From positions 19,055,299 through 19,119,298 of the forward strand of contig BSYO01000009.1 of assembly GCA_033239525.1 (NCBI GenBank): DNA of 64,000 nt. Reading direction: 5' to 3'. The position numbers and the translations under genes are program-made. This DNA comes from Nepenthes gracilis (Eukaryota > Streptophyta > Magnoliopsida > Caryophyllales > Nepenthaceae). Shown piece by piece: positions 12,001 to 24,369 of this stretch (position 1 is the stretch's first letter; each line of letters begins with the position of its first letter). The notes under the pieces were generated by a model. That model was not told the origin of the DNA. It made no database searches and saw only the letters and a program-made list of their open reading frames with translations.

Positions 12001-14408
12001 TGACACGATTGATTATGAGTAGTTGATACTTTTTCTTATTTATTTGAATTAACAATTTGTAAATGATTGATTTAGGATTATTTTTTTTAAATAATTGCTT
12101 TAACATTGTTTGATTGTCATTAATTTTAGTCCGTTGGGTTTGGGGATATGATAATTACATAGATAGCCAGTATTATAGCCATAATATAAAATGAAATGAA
12201 ATTCACAATATTTTACTAGCAATGCCAATAAAGCTTAGAATTTGTTAGCTTTAGAGTTAAGAAAATCTATTTTTCAATAATAAAACGGCTAATCATTTTG
12301 AAATGAGATATTATAGTATTTTAAATTTGATATTAATCTTTTTTGAAAGATCATTATACAATTAACAAAGTATTATTAAAATATCATCCCGATTCGATAC
12401 CCAACCAACTTGGATTTTAAGTCCCTTTCTTCTTTTCAAATCCACCCCAACCCCCAATGAAAAGAAAAGATACGCCTTATCAATGATCGATCGATAAAAG
12501 GCCATTTTATAAAATGGTAAAATTGTCATACTATTGCTATTGGTGATGGGAGGATTAAGTACAGTGTGGTGCATCTAAGTGCCGTGATGCACGTGACCTA
12601 ACACAACACGACAAGATATAGGTTGGCCCATATATGACACAATGTGAACAATACCCATGCCATATCAAGTGTTTTTGCTCATGTCCTGTGCTTGCATGAT
12701 ATGGTTGCCGGTCAATCGATCAAGATGATTACAAAGATTAATAGAGTAGAAAAGAGAAGTAAGATGGCATCAATCATCATTGATATATGCGCTCTTTTTA
12801 AAGATTGATTAAAGACGATATATCGCGTGCAAAATTGTAACAATAAGCTGCTAGACGATGTTATGACTCGCAAACAATATTAACACCAATAGTAAAGTAG
12901 TAAGGATGGGGCACGGGCCAATGACCCTCATGGCAACTAGACCCAGTCGTGGTGGGGCTTAAATCAAAATTTTAATCGTATCTGGGCTGTGCCTAGGGCC
13001 CATTAAAGCCCAAAAATCTAACTTCAAAGTCAAACTGTGTGTGAGTGTCCAGACCAACGTGAACGGCAAGAGACAAGGGTGGAAAAGGGGGATTTACAAG
13101 AAATGGGTTTAGGTCATACATTCATACTTCATATCCCGCATTTGACGGTAACACTTTCTCTTTAATAACAAATAATTGAATTAAAAGAGACACCATTTTT
13201 TAAAAAGATTGGAAAAGTTATTATTTAAATTTAAATTATTTATTTTTAAATAAATAATTATGATTTAAATATTTAAAAAATAAAAAATTAATTATTAAAT
13301 TATAATCATCCATTTAAAAATAAATACCTAAATTTAAAAAATAATCATATTTACCTCTTTAAAAGATAAAATTTTCTTATTCCTCAAATAATTAAAATTA
13401 TAATTAAAAACAAACTATAACGTTTTTAAGCCATATATGTAAGATATTCTAACCGTGTTATAGTTTTAGAGTTAGAAACTTAAAAATATAATAGCCGTTA
13501 GAGTTTTTTTCATTTAAAAACTTTCACGATTCTTTGATAATGATAATTTTAATCTGATAATTTAAATAACTAAAATTATAAAATGGGTTTAACTTATTTT
13601 TATGTATTATAATTTTAGTCTTCAAAATTATTAAAATAAAATTTTTATCATGAAGAACATGGTCACTACCAAAAAATTATAAAATTTTCTCAACGACTAA
13701 AATGGATATTGGTGTTTTATTTTGAAAAATATTATTTAAAAAAAAAAACTCATGATAATATTTTAGAGAACAATAATTAGGACAAAGGAGCATGTAGAAG
13801 GTAATCCCAATAATTCTGAAGCTTCCAATTATGCAATGCCTCTAATAAAGTTAATAAACTTTTTAATAAAAGTAGCGGTTAGCCGGTTTGGTTCTTTCTA
13901 TTAATCAAGTTTAATTAAAATTAATGTAATTTGATTTAATTTAATTACAAAAGAAATAGGATTAGGCAGAGGTTTTAGACTGTTTTCGCCCCCGCACGAA
14001 CACGCCACTACAAGTGGGGACCACCTTCGTTTGGCAATTCTTCCGTCTCTTTCAGACTTTCTCAATTGCACGAAACAAAATATAAATAAAATGTCGTATT
14101 ATTTTATTTTCTAACAATATTATATTATTATATTAATACACAAAGATGGTTTTATTATTTATATAAATAATTAATTTTACGATTATAATAATTATTATTA
14201 TTAAGCAACTGTTTTTATTTAAATATTTTAAAGAAATAAAAATATAAATTTATTACAAATAAGTCCAAGATAGAGTAGGAATTCTATCAAACTAAGCAAT
14301 CTATTATTGTTTTATCTTTTCCGCTATCAGGCCCATTTTATTTTTGTTTAATAGTACTTTCTCTTGCCATTCTAAGCTACATTATTATTATTATTATTAT
14401 TATTATTA

Positions 14409-14439
<31 letters not shown>

Positions 14440-16072
14440 CCAAAATAAATCAACCTAACTTAAAGTTGAATCAAGACCTAAGTATCAGCGGCCAAAGCAA
14501 AGAAATATAAAGTAGACTAGGACAACCTAATAACAGTTTTCGATGGTATTAAGTGAAACATTCAATCTTGGTAAATGGTTATTGAAAATTGAAGAATAAT
14601 AATGAGTTGATAAATTATCCAATCTAAAAATAGCCGAAACGATTCTTATGATTAACAGTCAAATAATCATTTTATTATATTCAAATGACAGTTACATGTC
14701 AATAATAATATCTTCTAACAACAATTTTAAAATATCTTTCAATACAAATAACAGTTTCAAAAACTAATCGGACAAATGAGAATATCAACTACAAATACAG
14801 CTTCTCTTACATCAATGAGGGTGAAAATCCAAAGAGAAACAACACTTAAGTAAATGAGTGCACTCAAATGGAATAAAGTCTTACCAATTCATGCTCACCT
14901 CTATCATATTTTCATTTTAGCATTAACTTTCTTTTACATTTTTCAATTTAATAAAAAATATTATTAATTTGAGTATTAGAAGATATATATCAGGGAGCGA
15001 GTCACGTATACCTTTTACCTCTTATTTAATTTGCTATGGTGTACAGGATAAAAATTTAATGATACAAAAATCGGATCAAACCCACCTCCAAAAAGAAAAT
15101 TCCAACTTATTAATTTGTGTAATAACCTAGATTTCCATGCTACATAAATTATTATTATTATTATTACAATTACTAGGAAGGATATGAAAATTTTTGAAGT
15201 TTCTTGTTATTGCAAACAGGTGATGATGCCTGTGATATGCCATTTCACGCAAAGGTGAGTTCAATTTTGTCTTTTGCTTTAGCATAAATAAATAAATAAG
15301 CATATATATCTATATATTGTAAAACAGGAAGACAGTTTGATTCTGATTGGTCCAAGATTATAATATTTAAAATTGCATACATTATTTTTTTTTATTAAGA
15401 TGCTCAAATATTTTTGGTAACAAAAAAATATTATAATTTTTGGATAAAGTAGTACTTAAAATGTAACTAATGTTAGTAGACAAAATGTCCTGCATATCTT
15501 TTCTTCTCTTTATAATTTTCTAATTGTATATGCAAACGCTTTATTTATAAAAGAAAATATTATTAAATAAATTATAATTTTATTTTCCTGAAAGATATTG
15601 CTTTATAAAAATAAATTCTTTTCGTATTATTTTTTTAATATTTTATATGTATAAAAAAATCTCACAATCAAACCGAGCATGACTTTCTAGTAGATATACA
15701 GGTGAATGACGGTTAATATTTTTTATAATTTTATTTTTATTAGATAGTAATATTTTAAAATTAAAAATAAAACTAAATATAATAATATTTTTAATGGCAA
15801 TGCCAATAAAATTAATAAAATTGATAATGATAGATAACTACGCATTGAAAATTATACGCACTATTGAAGCTGACATTGCAACAAAATACCCCCACTAGAA
15901 CCGTGTGTACCAGAATATCTCACCATTTTATCATTCTTTAAATTATAAAATAAAGATCACACAAATTGCAAAAATAAATTATTTTTAGTAATCTCAAGTG
16001 GACACAATTTATTTTTATTTTTGCTAAAACCCTCCACAAATATGAATGTAGAAAGATTTACAATTCACAGAT
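12001..16072. other. Long AT-rich intergenic region downstream of the NHL gene
   Basis: No gene is supported over about 4 kb. Slightly GC-richer islands occur at 12560-12720, 12900-13140 and 13970-14070. They may be promoter or transposon fragments but carry no frame I recognise. The 13740-15900 part is mostly A/T homopolymer and short repeats. Confidence 0.6.
14381..14440. repeat. (ATT)n microsatellite
   Basis: About twenty TTA/ATT triplets in a row, interrupted by single C substitutions near 14410 and 14440. Confidence 0.95.
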
Positions 16073-16097
16073 TATATATATATATATATATATATAT
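16073..16097. repeat. (TA)n microsatellite
   Basis: Twelve uninterrupted TA dinucleotides in the 3' flank of the NHL gene. Confidence 0.95.
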
Positions 16098-16243
16098 TCG
16101 AATAATTAGGAATAAACTCGGTTTTTTATGAAATTCTGATAAGATCAGAAGTTATGACGTGTCGCTATAACAACGTAATGGAGGAGAGAGGTTGAGAAGG
16201 AGAGAGAGAGGGGGGAGAAGAATCTGTAACTAACGACGTCGTT

Positions 16244-16873
16244 TCAAACACTGACGCTGCAGCCCCAGTTCATCTGATATTTAACGGCGTCATTACCGAC
16301 CATGACGCCGGTACTCGCACTGCCAAATGTGATGAAGGCGAGGCAATAAACGTGAATCCGGTAGGACCCAGTAACAAACACCCCGACTTTCCATCTCACC
16401 CGTCCGTCCATCCTGATCGACAGCTGAACGTTTCCGTTTCCACGGTCCGTATTAAGACTGGCGCCGATGTCCGGCGAGATCGGGACGTTGTAGCCGTAGA
16501 GGAACGGGGACCATATGTTGAATTGGTCAGTATCCTGGTAGGTCGGAGGGATGGAAGTCGGTAAAGTGATCTGTTGGTAGCGGTAGACCGCGTAGGCGTC
16601 GAGGTTGTCGTAGTAAACGCCGATGTGGTCGTTCGGATTGTGCGATTTGACGGTGATTTGGAAAACCGACGTCAGAATATTTGGAGCGGAGAGGTTGAAG
16701 GTGAAGAGGGTGGCGTCTTCGAGAGTGAAGCTTGGCTTCTTCGGCTGGAGGACCGCCCATATGATCAGCACTGCTAGGAGGACTAGGAAGAGAAATATTA
16801 ATAGGCCGGCGAAGATTCTTCGTATTATCTTCCGCCTCTTGTCGGCGTGGTGGCCGCACTCTTTTTCCGACAT
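16244..16873 (-). CDS. NDR1/HIN1-like membrane protein (LEA_2 domain; NHL1/NHL12-type)
   Basis: This 209-residue single-exon gene encodes a late-embryogenesis-abundant-2 (LEA_2) protein of the NDR1/HIN1-like family. Residues 1-19 are charged and basic, 20-42 form one strongly hydrophobic helix, and the rest is the extracytoplasmic LEA_2 beta-sandwich. Diagnostic motifs are KKPSFTLEDATLF just after the membrane helix, NPNDHIGVYYD at 79-89 (the family's NPNxxIGIYYD), WSPFLYGYNVPISPD near 120-135, and the closing DAVKYQMNWGCSV. Known relatives are plasma-membrane proteins connected with pathogen responses; some are induced in hypersensitive reactions. Length and layout are normal for the family (about 205-230 residues), so it looks intact. 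The start is the first ATG in frame and leads directly into the expected short basic head. The coding region is much more GC-rich than its surroundings. Membership is firm; the exact member and any role in immunity are inference. Confidence 0.95.
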   Translation of the reverse strand: MSEKECGHHADKRRKIIRRIFAGLLIFLFLVLLAVLIIWAVLQPKKPSFTLEDATLFTFNLSAPNILTSVFQITVKSHNPNDHIGVYYDNLDAYAVYRYQQITLPTSIPPTYQDTDQFNIWSPFLYGYNVPISPDIGASLNTDRGNGNVQLSIRMDGRVRWKVGVFVTGSYRIHVYCLAFITFGSASTGVMVGNDAVKYQMNWGCSVSV

Positions 16874-17062
16874 GGTCGCGACGGCGACGGTGGTGGCGGT
16901 GCTGGAATTGGGAATTGATTGTTTGAGATGATGGGAGATATGAGAGGATAAATAGAGAGGAGGGAGGTGAGGTGAGATGGGGGCGTGGGGGTGATTAGAG
17001 CGTTGTTTATGGGCTGTCTCACTCGAGTGTTATAGAAAGAGTTGAATTAATATCCGCTTACT

Positions 17063-17072
17063 TTTTTATAAT
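17063..17072 (-). promoter_or_regulatory. Possible TATA box of the NHL gene
   Basis: The minus strand reads ATTATAAAAAAG about 190 bp upstream of the start codon. A transcript starting some 30 bp downstream would have a leader of about 160 nt. In AT-rich DNA such a match can be chance, so support is positional only. Confidence 0.4.
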
Positions 17073-17399
17073 TACAATTAATGCATTATTTAAGTATACA
17101 GTGATGTCCTAATTATAAAGTTTTGAGCGGTCTGATTTAAGTAGAAGATACGTACATTTATACATGTACTGTGTTTTATTTTCTAGTAGGATAAGTTTAT
17201 AATTAATGTCATTGTTTGAAAATAAAATTAATTATTGACTTCTCATTTAATAGTTTATGGTTGCTGGATCAATCGTCTCATGTCATAGCATAGTTTGATA
17301 ATATATAACAACTATTGATTGTTGGATCAAATGGAAACAAACCTACAATCGTATGGTTTAATTAATAGGAGTTTTATAAGATATAAAATAAGGATTACT
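17073..17399. other. Upstream flank of the NHL gene
   Basis: AT-rich sequence with no recognisable gene. It probably includes the distal NHL promoter, but I cannot name elements with confidence. Confidence 0.5.
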
Positions 17400-18120
17400 T
17401 GTTAGGATCCGATTAACTATTTGAACCACAATGAAACACACAATAACACACGATAAGTACACAATAAATATATATGATCGATAAATACATTATTTTTACG
17501 TGAAAAATTTTCTTCTAAATGAGGAAGAAAAATCATGGAATTTAAGATTCAAAAATATCTTCACTATATAATGTCTTATTTACGTAAACTTTAAATATAA
17601 AGTCAAACTATATTATCTCAAAACAAATCCATTCAATGGAGAATAAAAGATAAAAGAGAAGAAATAGAACCTGATAAACGTTATTCTCAACGGCAAGAAC
17701 AGCATACCCATGGTTGACGAAAATTAAAATTCAATTCGAAATACAAACGGATGCAGAAATCTTTATTTTCTTTCTTTTTATTTTCTTTTCTCTATTAGAA
17801 TAGCGCTCAAATTATAGTAGTTAAACCTTAACACGCGCTAATCGTATCTTCTGGGTCACACTCGAGCACGCTCGAGCCCGAGGTGGGTGCAGCTCGAGCA
17901 CGGTGCGGTGCTTTTGGAATTAGCGTTCAAATCCTTGGTAGGTGCGGATCGAGTGCGAAAAATAGCGTTTGAACTCTTGAAAAGCGCAGATCGAGCGTAG
18001 GCCTTCTCGAAACTACGCCTAAGGCGCAACGCCATTTGTACTACCAATTGTGTGAAAATATTTATCATTCGTATAATCAATTGACACATCAAAAATGTAT
18101 GGCTTCACATAAAAATGACA
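17400..18120 (-). repeat. Probable copia-type LTR fragment
   Basis: The low-coordinate edge reads TGTTAGGATCC, so on the minus strand the segment ends GGATCCTAACA. That end, with the ACGTAAAAATAATG-type segment about 90 bp in, is typical of the 3' edge of plant copia LTRs. No primer site follows at lower coordinates, so it is a solo or terminal LTR. The upper edge near 18120 is a guess from an AAAAATGACA end, and no target duplication was found. At 17855-18010 there is a GC-richer patch with two diverged copies of a roughly 60-bp unit containing GATCGAG. Confidence 0.45.
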
Positions 18121-20299
18121 TATAATTCAATATTATTGAATTGTAATATGGAAGCCTGGTGGCCTAGTTGAAGGTCACTCAAGCATGATATATTCATCCA
18201 ATTGGCTTAGTCCGCTTATCTGTAATAGACACTTATTATCGTTAATTTAAAATAGACAAAGCTATATATATACTTATAAAATCTTAATAAATATATTTGT
18301 CCATCAGTCTAATAAAATAAATTAGATATTTTTATATTATAAAATGACTTCCTTTTTTACTTATTTTGAGAGAAGAAATTTAAAAATTCTGTCTGATTAT
18401 AATATAACTACATATCTCTATAATTTCATTCACAGTGTATTCATTAATGTAAAATCAAACCTTTGGGTTACGTATAAATCTAATTAAAATAGGGTTTGTA
18501 TCAGGTTTGAGTTGAGTTTAAATAAAAAAATCATGATCCTCATAAAAAATAATATATAATTATTTCTTCCTATAATTATAACCAAACTTATTTAAAAAAT
18601 AATATTTTTATTTTTAAGTATTTTATTTAAAAACTAATATTTTACTTACAAATGCTATAATATTACAAAATATATAATTTCAATATAAAAATATCACATG
18701 AAAATATTTTAAAAATAATTTTAGCCCGGCCAATCATTTTTAAATTCCACATTGTATAATAATTTAACAATAACTTATATATATGTATGTATTTATATAA
18801 GTATTAATATTACAAACTAATTAATTTTGGTGGGGAGTAACAAAGCCACACGTAACTGGTAATGCCATTAAACAGGGCCCCACTTATCATGAAGTATATA
18901 CATGAACCTTTCGGCAGACCGACCTTCGGTCACAATTCTTAGGATATACACTTACCAACTTGACCGACTTAGCCATCAAATTAATTATTCAATTTTATAA
19001 TGTAAGAAAAGAATCGGGACTTCTGTGGGTCGCAGCATGTTACCTATTCTCATGTCCAGCTAAATAAAAATAATAATTATATCATGTCAGAAAAATAAAT
19101 AATCATAAAAAATTAAATTATATATGCTGGCTTAGGATAGTTATTCAGGACGATTTCAGATCTCACTGTTAAATTTGTTATTGCGGGTTTATTTATTTAT
19201 TTATTTATTATTGAATGATTAGCATGGGCGAATCTTGGATTTTTTTAACGGGGACAATAATTTATTATTTTTTGATTTTTTTGCCATAATAATTTTATGA
19301 TTACTGTGTAATTATAATTTATGAAAAATTAGCTTAAATTTAGCTAATTTTATAGGGAAAAGTAAATTATAATAATTAACAAATAAAATTTATAGAACCA
19401 ATTAAACTATTTAGAGAAAATGATTACTGTGATAAATTCACCCGATTATTATCAACATTTATTTGCTCCTGATGGATAGATTTATCTGATGCATAATTTT
19501 TATCGAAAAAATTATTTATAGTAAATCTGTTTCTTATTTTATGAAATAAGATCTAGTTACTAAAAAAAAACATGTAATTATAATTTTTATTGAAAAAATA
19601 TTTCTTTCATGGCACTAGCAGTGTACATTTTTTTTTTTTTTTTTTTTTCTGTGAGTTCGTCATTTTTCGTTTACTCTATTTTTCCTATATTTTGAAAAAT
19701 TATCTACTAATTAAATATCTTACAGTGGCTTAGGCATAGTAGTTTCTCCCTTTGTTAAATGAAATACCTAGAAACTTTACTATCCCTCGTAATTAAAAAT
19801 AATTAGAGCTAATCTTAGCATATTGCAAGTGGCATATGATGAAATAATAACATGATTAGTCTAAATATATACATTTCGATAGTGATTATTAAATTAATCA
19901 TTGAGATGGGTATTTTTATTTATCTAATAATAATCTAAGTAAATTAATCGGTGTTATTAATTGAAGCTTAACAAAAGAAATATTTTATGTAAGCCTATGT
20001 TTTGGCTTTTCTAAAGTGACTGGGGACGTCTTTATTTTCTAATTAGAAGTTTCGAGGTCAGTAAAAGGGATTGAGCTTTTTTTTTTTTAAAGGATGCAGG
20101 TGCTATCTCCAGAAAGTGAAAGGGACAAAATAAAAATAAATAAATAAATAAATGAAAATAATGAGACGGACCACTTCTTTAAACGCCTTAGGGCGTTGAA
20201 CCTTTTTTAAAAAAACACACACATATAAGTTGGGATAGCCTAGCAACTCCAACTCATGGACATAAAAAAAAAAACACTACCTAACCCTTAAATTATACT
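18121..20299. other. AT-rich intergenic DNA
   Basis: No gene is visible. It includes a run of about 20 T at 19628-19648 and short TTTA repeats at 19187-19212. A moderately GC-rich patch at 18820-19060 has no coding frame. Confidence 0.6.
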
Positions 20300-21420
20300 T
20301 TAACATTATAGTTATATGAAAGTTCAAGGTTTTAGTTTCACACAATATTTTGGATGTAAGATAATATAAGTAGTCATTATTTTTATTATAATTCTTTTAT
20401 ATTAGTTAAGTAAAAATATAAGTTTTTATTTATAAGTAAAATATTTCATCGATCATTTAAGTATTTTTTTTTAAAAAAATAAAATCATATTAGATAGAAC
20501 TAGCAATTAAATATATCATGCGTTTTTTTTCAAAGTAAATGGTATAAAAGTTGGGAAACAGTTTAGTATCAATATTTAACACTGATATTATATAGGGGAA
20601 TCCATAGCGATGCTACAAATATAGATGATATATTATAGAATGAATTATTTCATATTAATTGAGTAAGAAATAATCAATTGCTTGCAGATACAAAGTCTTC
20701 ATTGTTTATCTTTCAAGAAGCTTTTTCAAAGATAAAACAATTTGTGACAATACTGGTAATCAAAAATGTCTCACGTCTTTTTCAAAATAAATAATATATT
20801 AAAATGAAAAAACAGATTTGACTCCAAAACTCATCAATGACACTATCTATTAAAATTTATACTGATACTTTCAATATAATAGTGTGCCTACTTTTTTATT
20901 GTTGACTGTTTTTTATGGGTTTGAATTATTTCACAATTACTTTCAATATAATAGTGATAAGAGATGGCCTTCTATTCATAAGTAAAAAGGTATTATCATT
21001 CTTCTTTTGAAATATCTTTTTAAAAATAAAATTATACGAAATAAAATTAATAATCAGATATATTTTACATATTCTTTTTAAGACATATAATGTTTCAAAT
21101 GAAACAAGTCCAACTTCAAGACTAATCAACGTCACCATAAATGGAAATCCAAGCCAATACCTCTAATATAATAGTATGATCATCTATTTATTTAAAAATA
21201 TATTATAATATGTATTATCCTATATTAATTAAGTAAATGCTGCCTACTTATAAGCAAAAATAATTAATTATTCCTATAAGATGTCATTTTTAAGACAAAA
21301 TAAAGCGAAATAATATAGCAATCATATATATTTTATCCTTTTTTCTAAAGTAAATAATACATAAAGTGATAATTTTTTTCACCTCAAAACTCAACTAGAA
21401 GGTCATTTAATAATTGGGAA
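20300..21420. repeat. Degenerate tandem repeat, period about 270 bp, four copies
   Basis: Recurring anchors give the period. The segment like TTTTTTCAAAGTAAATAATA appears near 20521, 20777, 21069 and 21337. TATTAATTGAGTAAG-like text appears near 20394, 20651 and 21220. TTCAATATAATAGTG appears at about 20873 and 20941, with CTCTAATATAATAGTATG near 21162. Spacings are 256-292 bp. Copies are strongly diverged and no frame runs through them. Confidence 0.6.
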
Positions 21421-23597
21421 GAGTAAATTTCGCATCAACCGTTTTGACAAAAATTTAAAAAAATTAAGTGAGTTTCCAAAATCTTCCTCACCTTGTTTGA
21501 AAAAAAGGCTTTGAACCATGTGATCCATGACTTTTTTTAGTAATTAATTATTTATTTTAACAAATTAAAATGCCAAGGAGGATCGGACCAGTTGATCTTA
21601 TCAGAAGAGATCAGATGAATTTCTAACCGTATGATCGCCAATCCTTGGTTAGATGGAGACATTAAAGAGTAATTGACAGGCTACCTACTTAAAGGAGCAT
21701 GATGAAAAGAAAAAATAAATGAAAAAAAAAAATCTGAACAAGAAAGGCATTACAAAACATTTCGTCTTGTCATTTTTTAATTTTTTAAAATAATATTTAA
21801 AATTTATATTTGTAAACAAAATATTAAGATTAAAAAATATATTAATACCTTGTTTCAATCCCTATTTTTTTATTACTTTTTAAAATAATTCTAAATATTA
21901 CAAAAAATAAAAAAAATTTAAGAGGAATATAACAAAACCCAAAAACTTCTTTCTTTCAGATGAAATGTCTTTTAATTAATATATATTTCAAAATAATGGC
22001 ACGTAAGTATAATTATTAGACTTTGTGACAAATATTTAAAAAGAAAATCAATATGATTTATAAATAATAGTGCAAAACTACATCATATATATATTTATAT
22101 ATATCACTAAAATAAAATATATAACTTTTATGCCTAATTTATTATTATTATTATTATTTTGATTGGCCAGGCAAAATATTCCTGTGTGATTCTATGAAGC
22201 TAGGGATATACTAATACTGGTTGTGCTGCTTTTGGTATCCGCTACACGCCAAAAAGCCTTGCTTTCATCCACGGATTCCCGAGTGCAATTACGGTCAATT
22301 TAAAGCGCTAGCCTCCCTACAAATCCAATAATTAAAATTAAAAATTAAACTAAAAAATAATAAATAATTATTTAAAATTTATAGTATAACCTTCATCATT
22401 AATATATTTAATTTTTAATTTTAACCATTAGATTAAAAAAAAAACCTAAATATTTAGTCCAATAATTATTTTTGAGAAATTTAATAAACCCTATATATAA
22501 AAAAATAAATTATGAAACAATTAAAATAAATAATATTAATTTTAAGAATACTTCTAACCTTTCTGGACTGTCCTCTCCTCTTAATAGATAAATTAATTGA
22601 CTTTTTTTTTAAAAAAGCAGTACGAATAAAGATGTCAAGCATGGAATTTAGAGCCCTCTTGAACGTTACGTGCCAAATAATTAAGGGATTAAAAAGTGTG
22701 GTTCATTTAATTTATGACGACAATAATCGTACACACACCGGAAAAAAAATATCATCCACACGATGAGATCCCCATCGTCAAATCATACATCAAGCACAGG
22801 AATGGTGGGGCCTGATCAACTCCTCCTTTAAACTAACGACGGTGGTCGTCTAATGTTTCATCTTGTGGAAGGAAGGAGCAAATTGTTCACATTCACCATC
22901 TTATTTAAACAAAAAATAAAAATAACAATGCACCTACCATTATAAGTGCCATAATTGTCAAATAAATGCTCTACCTATTTCTCTTTTTTTTTTTTAATTT
23001 GTACAAAAGTCAAATTACTTTTTAATAAATTATAGACGACGACATTATCTCATATTCAACATATTAATAACGATGGAATGAGACATTTCTGAGTTAAATG
23101 CCTAACGACAATGAAACATACAAGGTCATCGTACACTTTGTGATAGGTATGGCCAAGGCACTTTGCTCGATGAGAGTTTCTCAAGAATATACAAGATCCT
23201 CGGGTAAATGCAGGGTTATAAAAAGACAGCAACAAAAGACTAGTAGTCCACTAGTAATAGAATACTTCTGTATGCGATACATCTATAAATAAAAATATTG
23301 ATAAATATTTATCGACATGGAGCCCATATTATGATATTTTCCAATATAGTAACCATATTACAATAGGTTGTATCAATAATATATTAATAGATATTTAAAA
23401 TATTAATCGATATACTCAATATTTAGATAACATCGGTTAATATAATCTTCTCAGTATATAATTCTTCAAAAAAATTTTTTATTTATATATTCAAAACCGA
23501 TACTTATTGTTCGATTATGTTTGATATCTATATGTCTATGATCGATATTGAAACTGATATTGATTTTTTTATTTGTTGATGGATCATGAACATGAAA
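21421..23597. other. AT-rich intergenic DNA, possible decayed copia interior at the right end
   Basis: No gene is supported. GC-richer patches at 22190-22310 and 22700-22880 have no recognisable product. The part from about 23300 to 23597 has many CGATAT-like words. It lies where the start of the internal region of a minus-strand copia element would be, given the primer site at 23598. Confidence 0.5.
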
Positions 23598-23609
23598 GCT
23601 TTGATACCA
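23598..23609 (-). promoter_or_regulatory. Copia-type primer binding site (initiator tRNA), minus strand
   Basis: The minus strand reads TTAACATGGTATCAAAGC across 23598-23615, one change from the very common plant copia junction where an LTR ending ACA meets TGGTATCAGAGC. It implies an LTR edge at 23610 extending to higher coordinates, but I found neither its other end nor a second LTR. Confidence 0.65.
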
Positions 23610-24222
23610 TGTTAATAATACAGCTGATTGCAATGAATTCAATTAAGTAATTATAACTAAGTACAAGATATTGATTTAAGACAATAGAAACCTAAATAAG
23701 AAAAGTATCTTGGATAATTTCACACCTATAATTGACCCAGCTACTATTTCGAAAAATAATCTAAACAAGCTGAGAAAAACACTACTCTTTAACAATGCCC
23801 GAGACCCAGAAATTTACAGGTTGACATCTCCAAATGACCAAACTTGCATGAAGTCGAAAGGTTTCTAAATTCATCTTCTAGCTTCGGGACAGCCTTAGCA
23901 AGAAAGCTGTGGAGAAATTTACGAACCCATCGGACTCTTAAAACCATTTTTTGCTGCTGAAAAAATTATCATTTTGGTTTACCATCGACCAATCACTTGA
24001 AGATAACTTTCTAAATCTTCATGCGTTCCTCTCAATATTTTGGCTTCAGCCTGCAGTTTGAAGCCCATCTCAAATCAGCGTTAAGTGAAACAGATCAGTA
24101 CTGGTGACAAAACCCAACTGCTTTTTCGGTGTTATTCTTTTGGCATATGTCATTACATGATTTCACAAGCTGCAACAGAATAAAAGAGAGAGGACCTAGA
24201 TAAAGAAGACAATAAAGCTAGC

Positions 24223-24366
24223 TTAGAACTGCTGTCGCTTGATAACTTTTGAAGTAACCTTGCTGAAGCAGTAATGAGCAAATAGTTCATCTAGGGAAGT
24301 TTTTGCGACTCCTTTGTACATGGGTGATGCCTCCTAGGCATCCAAGTAATAAACTTTTTTTTCTTG
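24223..24366 (-). pseudogene. Terminal-exon-like gene fragment with an in-frame stop
   Basis: On the minus strand a pyrimidine-rich tract and CAG acceptor (just above 24366) are followed by a frame that runs, with one TAG at 24334-24336, to a TAA at 24223-24225. The last 32 codons have balanced, protein-like composition (MYKGVAKTSLDELFAHYCF, then SKVTSKVIKRQQF), unlike the random frames around. I do not recognise the protein. It looks like the last exon of a dead gene, or a captured gene fragment inside a transposon. Confidence 0.45.
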
Positions 24367-24369
24367 CTG

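Noticed and set aside
16352..17022. Several frames of 65-110 codons overlapping the NHL gene on both strands
   Set aside because: They are shadows of the GC-rich NHL coding region; the minus one ending at 17022 opens at GTG.
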